From Bacteroidetes bacterium UBA1935 (GTDB taxonomy: Bacteria; Bacteroidota; Bacteroidia; Chitinophagales; Chitinophagaceae), in the NCBI GenBank assembly GCA_002337045.1, contig DDFF01000002.1, positions 1 to 64,000 on the forward strand: a DNA stretch of 64,000 bases, written 5' to 3'. The position numbers were made by a program, and so were the translations under genes. A model generated the notes under the pieces. That model had not been told where the DNA came from. It saw only the letters and a program-made list of their open reading frames with translations, and ran no database searches. Positions 62,973-64,000 of this stretch are shown here, one piece after another. Positions within the stretch are counted from its first letter, which is position 1. Each line of letters begins with the position of its first letter.

Positions 62973-63275
62973 ATGAGTTCAAGAGAATATCAAATGGGTG
63001 GTATTCAGTGGCAGACACAAGAGGATGCAGACGAGGATGTACTGGTAGAGGAGATGCACAACCTGATTGTGTGGAACGATGACGTAAACACGTTCGACCA
63101 TGTTATCCAATCGCTGATGGAAGTCTGTGAACATTATCCTGAACAGGCAGAGCAATGTGCCCTTATCATTCACCACAAAGGCAAATGCGGTGTAAGGAAA
63201 GGTACGTTTGAGATGCTGCGCCCGCAGGCCGAAGCCCTGATAGACAGGGGCATACAGGCTACTATCGATTATTAG
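62973..63275 (+). CDS. clpS: ATP-dependent Clp protease adaptor ClpS
   Basis: 100 residues. NLIVWNDDVNTFDHVIQSLM is the N-degron-binding segment, with the NDxxxTF-like core, and CALIIHHKGKCGVRKG follows. It delivers N-end-rule substrates to ClpAP. Its opening is a short acidic extension typical of Bacteroidota. Terminated by a hairpin at 63299-63324. Confidence 0.95.
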   Translation: MSSREYQMGGIQWQTQEDADEDVLVEEMHNLIVWNDDVNTFDHVIQSLMEVCEHYPEQAEQCALIIHHKGKCGVRKGTFEMLRPQAEALIDRGIQATIDY

Positions 63276-63298
63276 TATCGAAACTATTATAAAACAGT

Positions 63299-63324
63299 AA
63301 TCCCTTTGTAGAAACAAGGGGATT
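63299..63324 (+). terminator. Terminator after clpS
   Basis: AATCCCTTTGT / ACAAGGGGATT (one G.U) around AGAA, then a T run. Confidence 0.7.
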
Positions 63325-63419
63325 TTTTGTTTTCCCCCGTTTTTTAACCCTTTTATGATTTCTTTAATGTTTTAACTATCCGTCATACCGATTATTTTTG
63401 GGGGATACATACTACCGAT

Positions 63420-64000
63420 ATGAAATACTCTCTGCTTATAGTGTCGCTGCTGGTGGCACAGCTTGCAAGTGCACAGGCCAAAAAACAAATAACTATGGAC
63501 GACCTGTTCAAGACCAACACCTTTCGTATGAAGAGTGTACCTGGCTTTAATGGGATGAAGGATGGCTTGCATTACACCAAGACAGAGCAGAAAGGCGATA
63601 CGCAAATAATAAAGAAATATAACCTGGCAACGGGAGCAGAGGTAGAAGTGTTGTTTGATAACACCAAGACACTCTTCAATGGCAAGCCAATAAAGTTTGA
63701 CGACTACAGCTTTAGCAAAGATGAAAAGAAGCTGATGCTGAAAACCGAAAGCCAGAATGTGTACCGTCGCTCTGTGCTGAACAAAGTGTATGTATATGAT
63801 ATAGCCACAAAAAGCATTGCAGCGGTTGATAATGACAAAGTACTGCATGCTACATTCTCTCCTGATGGTAAAGCGGTGGCTTATGTAAAAGGTAACAACC
63901 TCTACACCATCAATTTTGAAACAGGTGTGAACCCGCAGATAACCACAGATGGTGAGTGGAATAAAATAATAAACGGTAACTGCGACTGGGTGTATGAAGA
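63420..64000 (+). CDS. Dipeptidyl peptidase IV-like S9 peptidase (3' partial)
   Basis: The frame starts at ATG 63420 with signal peptide MKYSLLIVSLLVAQLASAQA and runs past the window end; 193 codons are visible. ITMDDLFKTNTF and NGNCDWVYEE (matching the NG..DWVYEEE of DPP IV, where the two glutamates hold the substrate N-terminus) mark the N-terminal beta-propeller. The catalytic serine domain lies outside the window. Releases X-Pro or X-Ala dipeptides. A -7 box TATTTTTG is at 63393-63400. Confidence 0.9.
   Translation, partial: MKYSLLIVSLLVAQLASAQAKKQITMDDLFKTNTFRMKSVPGFNGMKDGLHYTKTEQKGDTQIIKKYNLATGAEVEVLFDNTKTLFNGKPIKFDDYSFSKDEKKLMLKTESQNVYRRSVLNKVYVYDIATKSIAAVDNDKVLHATFSPDGKAVAYVKGNNLYTINFETGVNPQITTDGEWNKIINGNCDWVYE

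Overview
The window is chromosomal DNA from a member of the Bacteroidota, most likely a Chitinophagaceae-like or related non-pathogenic lineage (the family level is inference). The evidence is: proteins ending in type IX secretion (T9SS) sorting domains, PorT-like beta-barrels, a GldM-like protein, a B-type zinc-free ribosomal protein L31, a citrate synthase of the mitochondrial type, a dipeptidyl peptidase IV homologue, starts with little Shine-Dalgarno sequence, and many upstream TAnnTTTG boxes (the Bacteroidota -7 promoter element). Most of the window is ordinary housekeeping DNA with short gaps and hairpin terminators.

Layout. 1-7.4 kb: end of a T9SS-secreted protein, a small secreted acidic protein, and a tripartite RND efflux operon (adaptor, pump, outer-membrane channel). 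7.4-10.3 kb: Crp/Fnr-type regulator, DUF4386 membrane protein, DUF2975 membrane protein paired with a small HTH regulator, and a GNAT acetyltransferase. 10.4-10.6 kb: tRNA-Arg(CCG) and tRNA-Glu(UUC). 10.7-21.9 kb: tpiA, a GlmU-like nucleotidyltransferase, rpmE, two thioredoxin-fold proteins, an MBL hydrolase, three PorT-like barrels around a thioesterase, an MlaD-like protein with a 43-residue lipoprotein gene, an RRM/RGG protein, LpxR-like and DUF4349 proteins. 22-27.2 kb: cytochrome c-like lipoprotein, M28 peptidase, T9SS protein, CsgG-like secreted protein.

27.2-33.2 kb: a repeat-bearing gap, dnaX, pyruvate dehydrogenase E2, rplY and prs. 33.2-37.5 kb: GbsR/MarR regulator followed by a run of small four-helix membrane proteins, four of them tandem paralogues, a 35-codon stub of a Rossmann epimerase, and a PIG-V-like mannosyltransferase. 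37.5-54.4 kb: OsmC, Rossmann protein, LutA-like, ribH, TPR protein, pdhA, recF, citrate synthase, deoxyhypusine synthase-like protein, GT-C membrane protein, phytoene desaturase-like oxidoreductase, glmM, M16 peptidase, recA. 54.4-59 kb is the accessory part: a 619-residue beta-rich protein of unknown role and an orphan GldM-like gene enclosed by mirrored stacks of hairpin repeats. 59-64 kb: cysteine desulfurase, DinB, porin with a Fur-box-like site, TrmH, clpS and the start of a DPP IV gene.

The observations most worth following are the GldM-like gene inside nested inverted repeat stacks (56.85-58.94 kb), the ten-A slippage site in dnaX that would yield a short gamma product, the family of stop-codon-proximal GTTGATT repeats, the tandem four-helix membrane paralogues, and the 21-bp-period repeats in front of the DUF2975/HTH pair.
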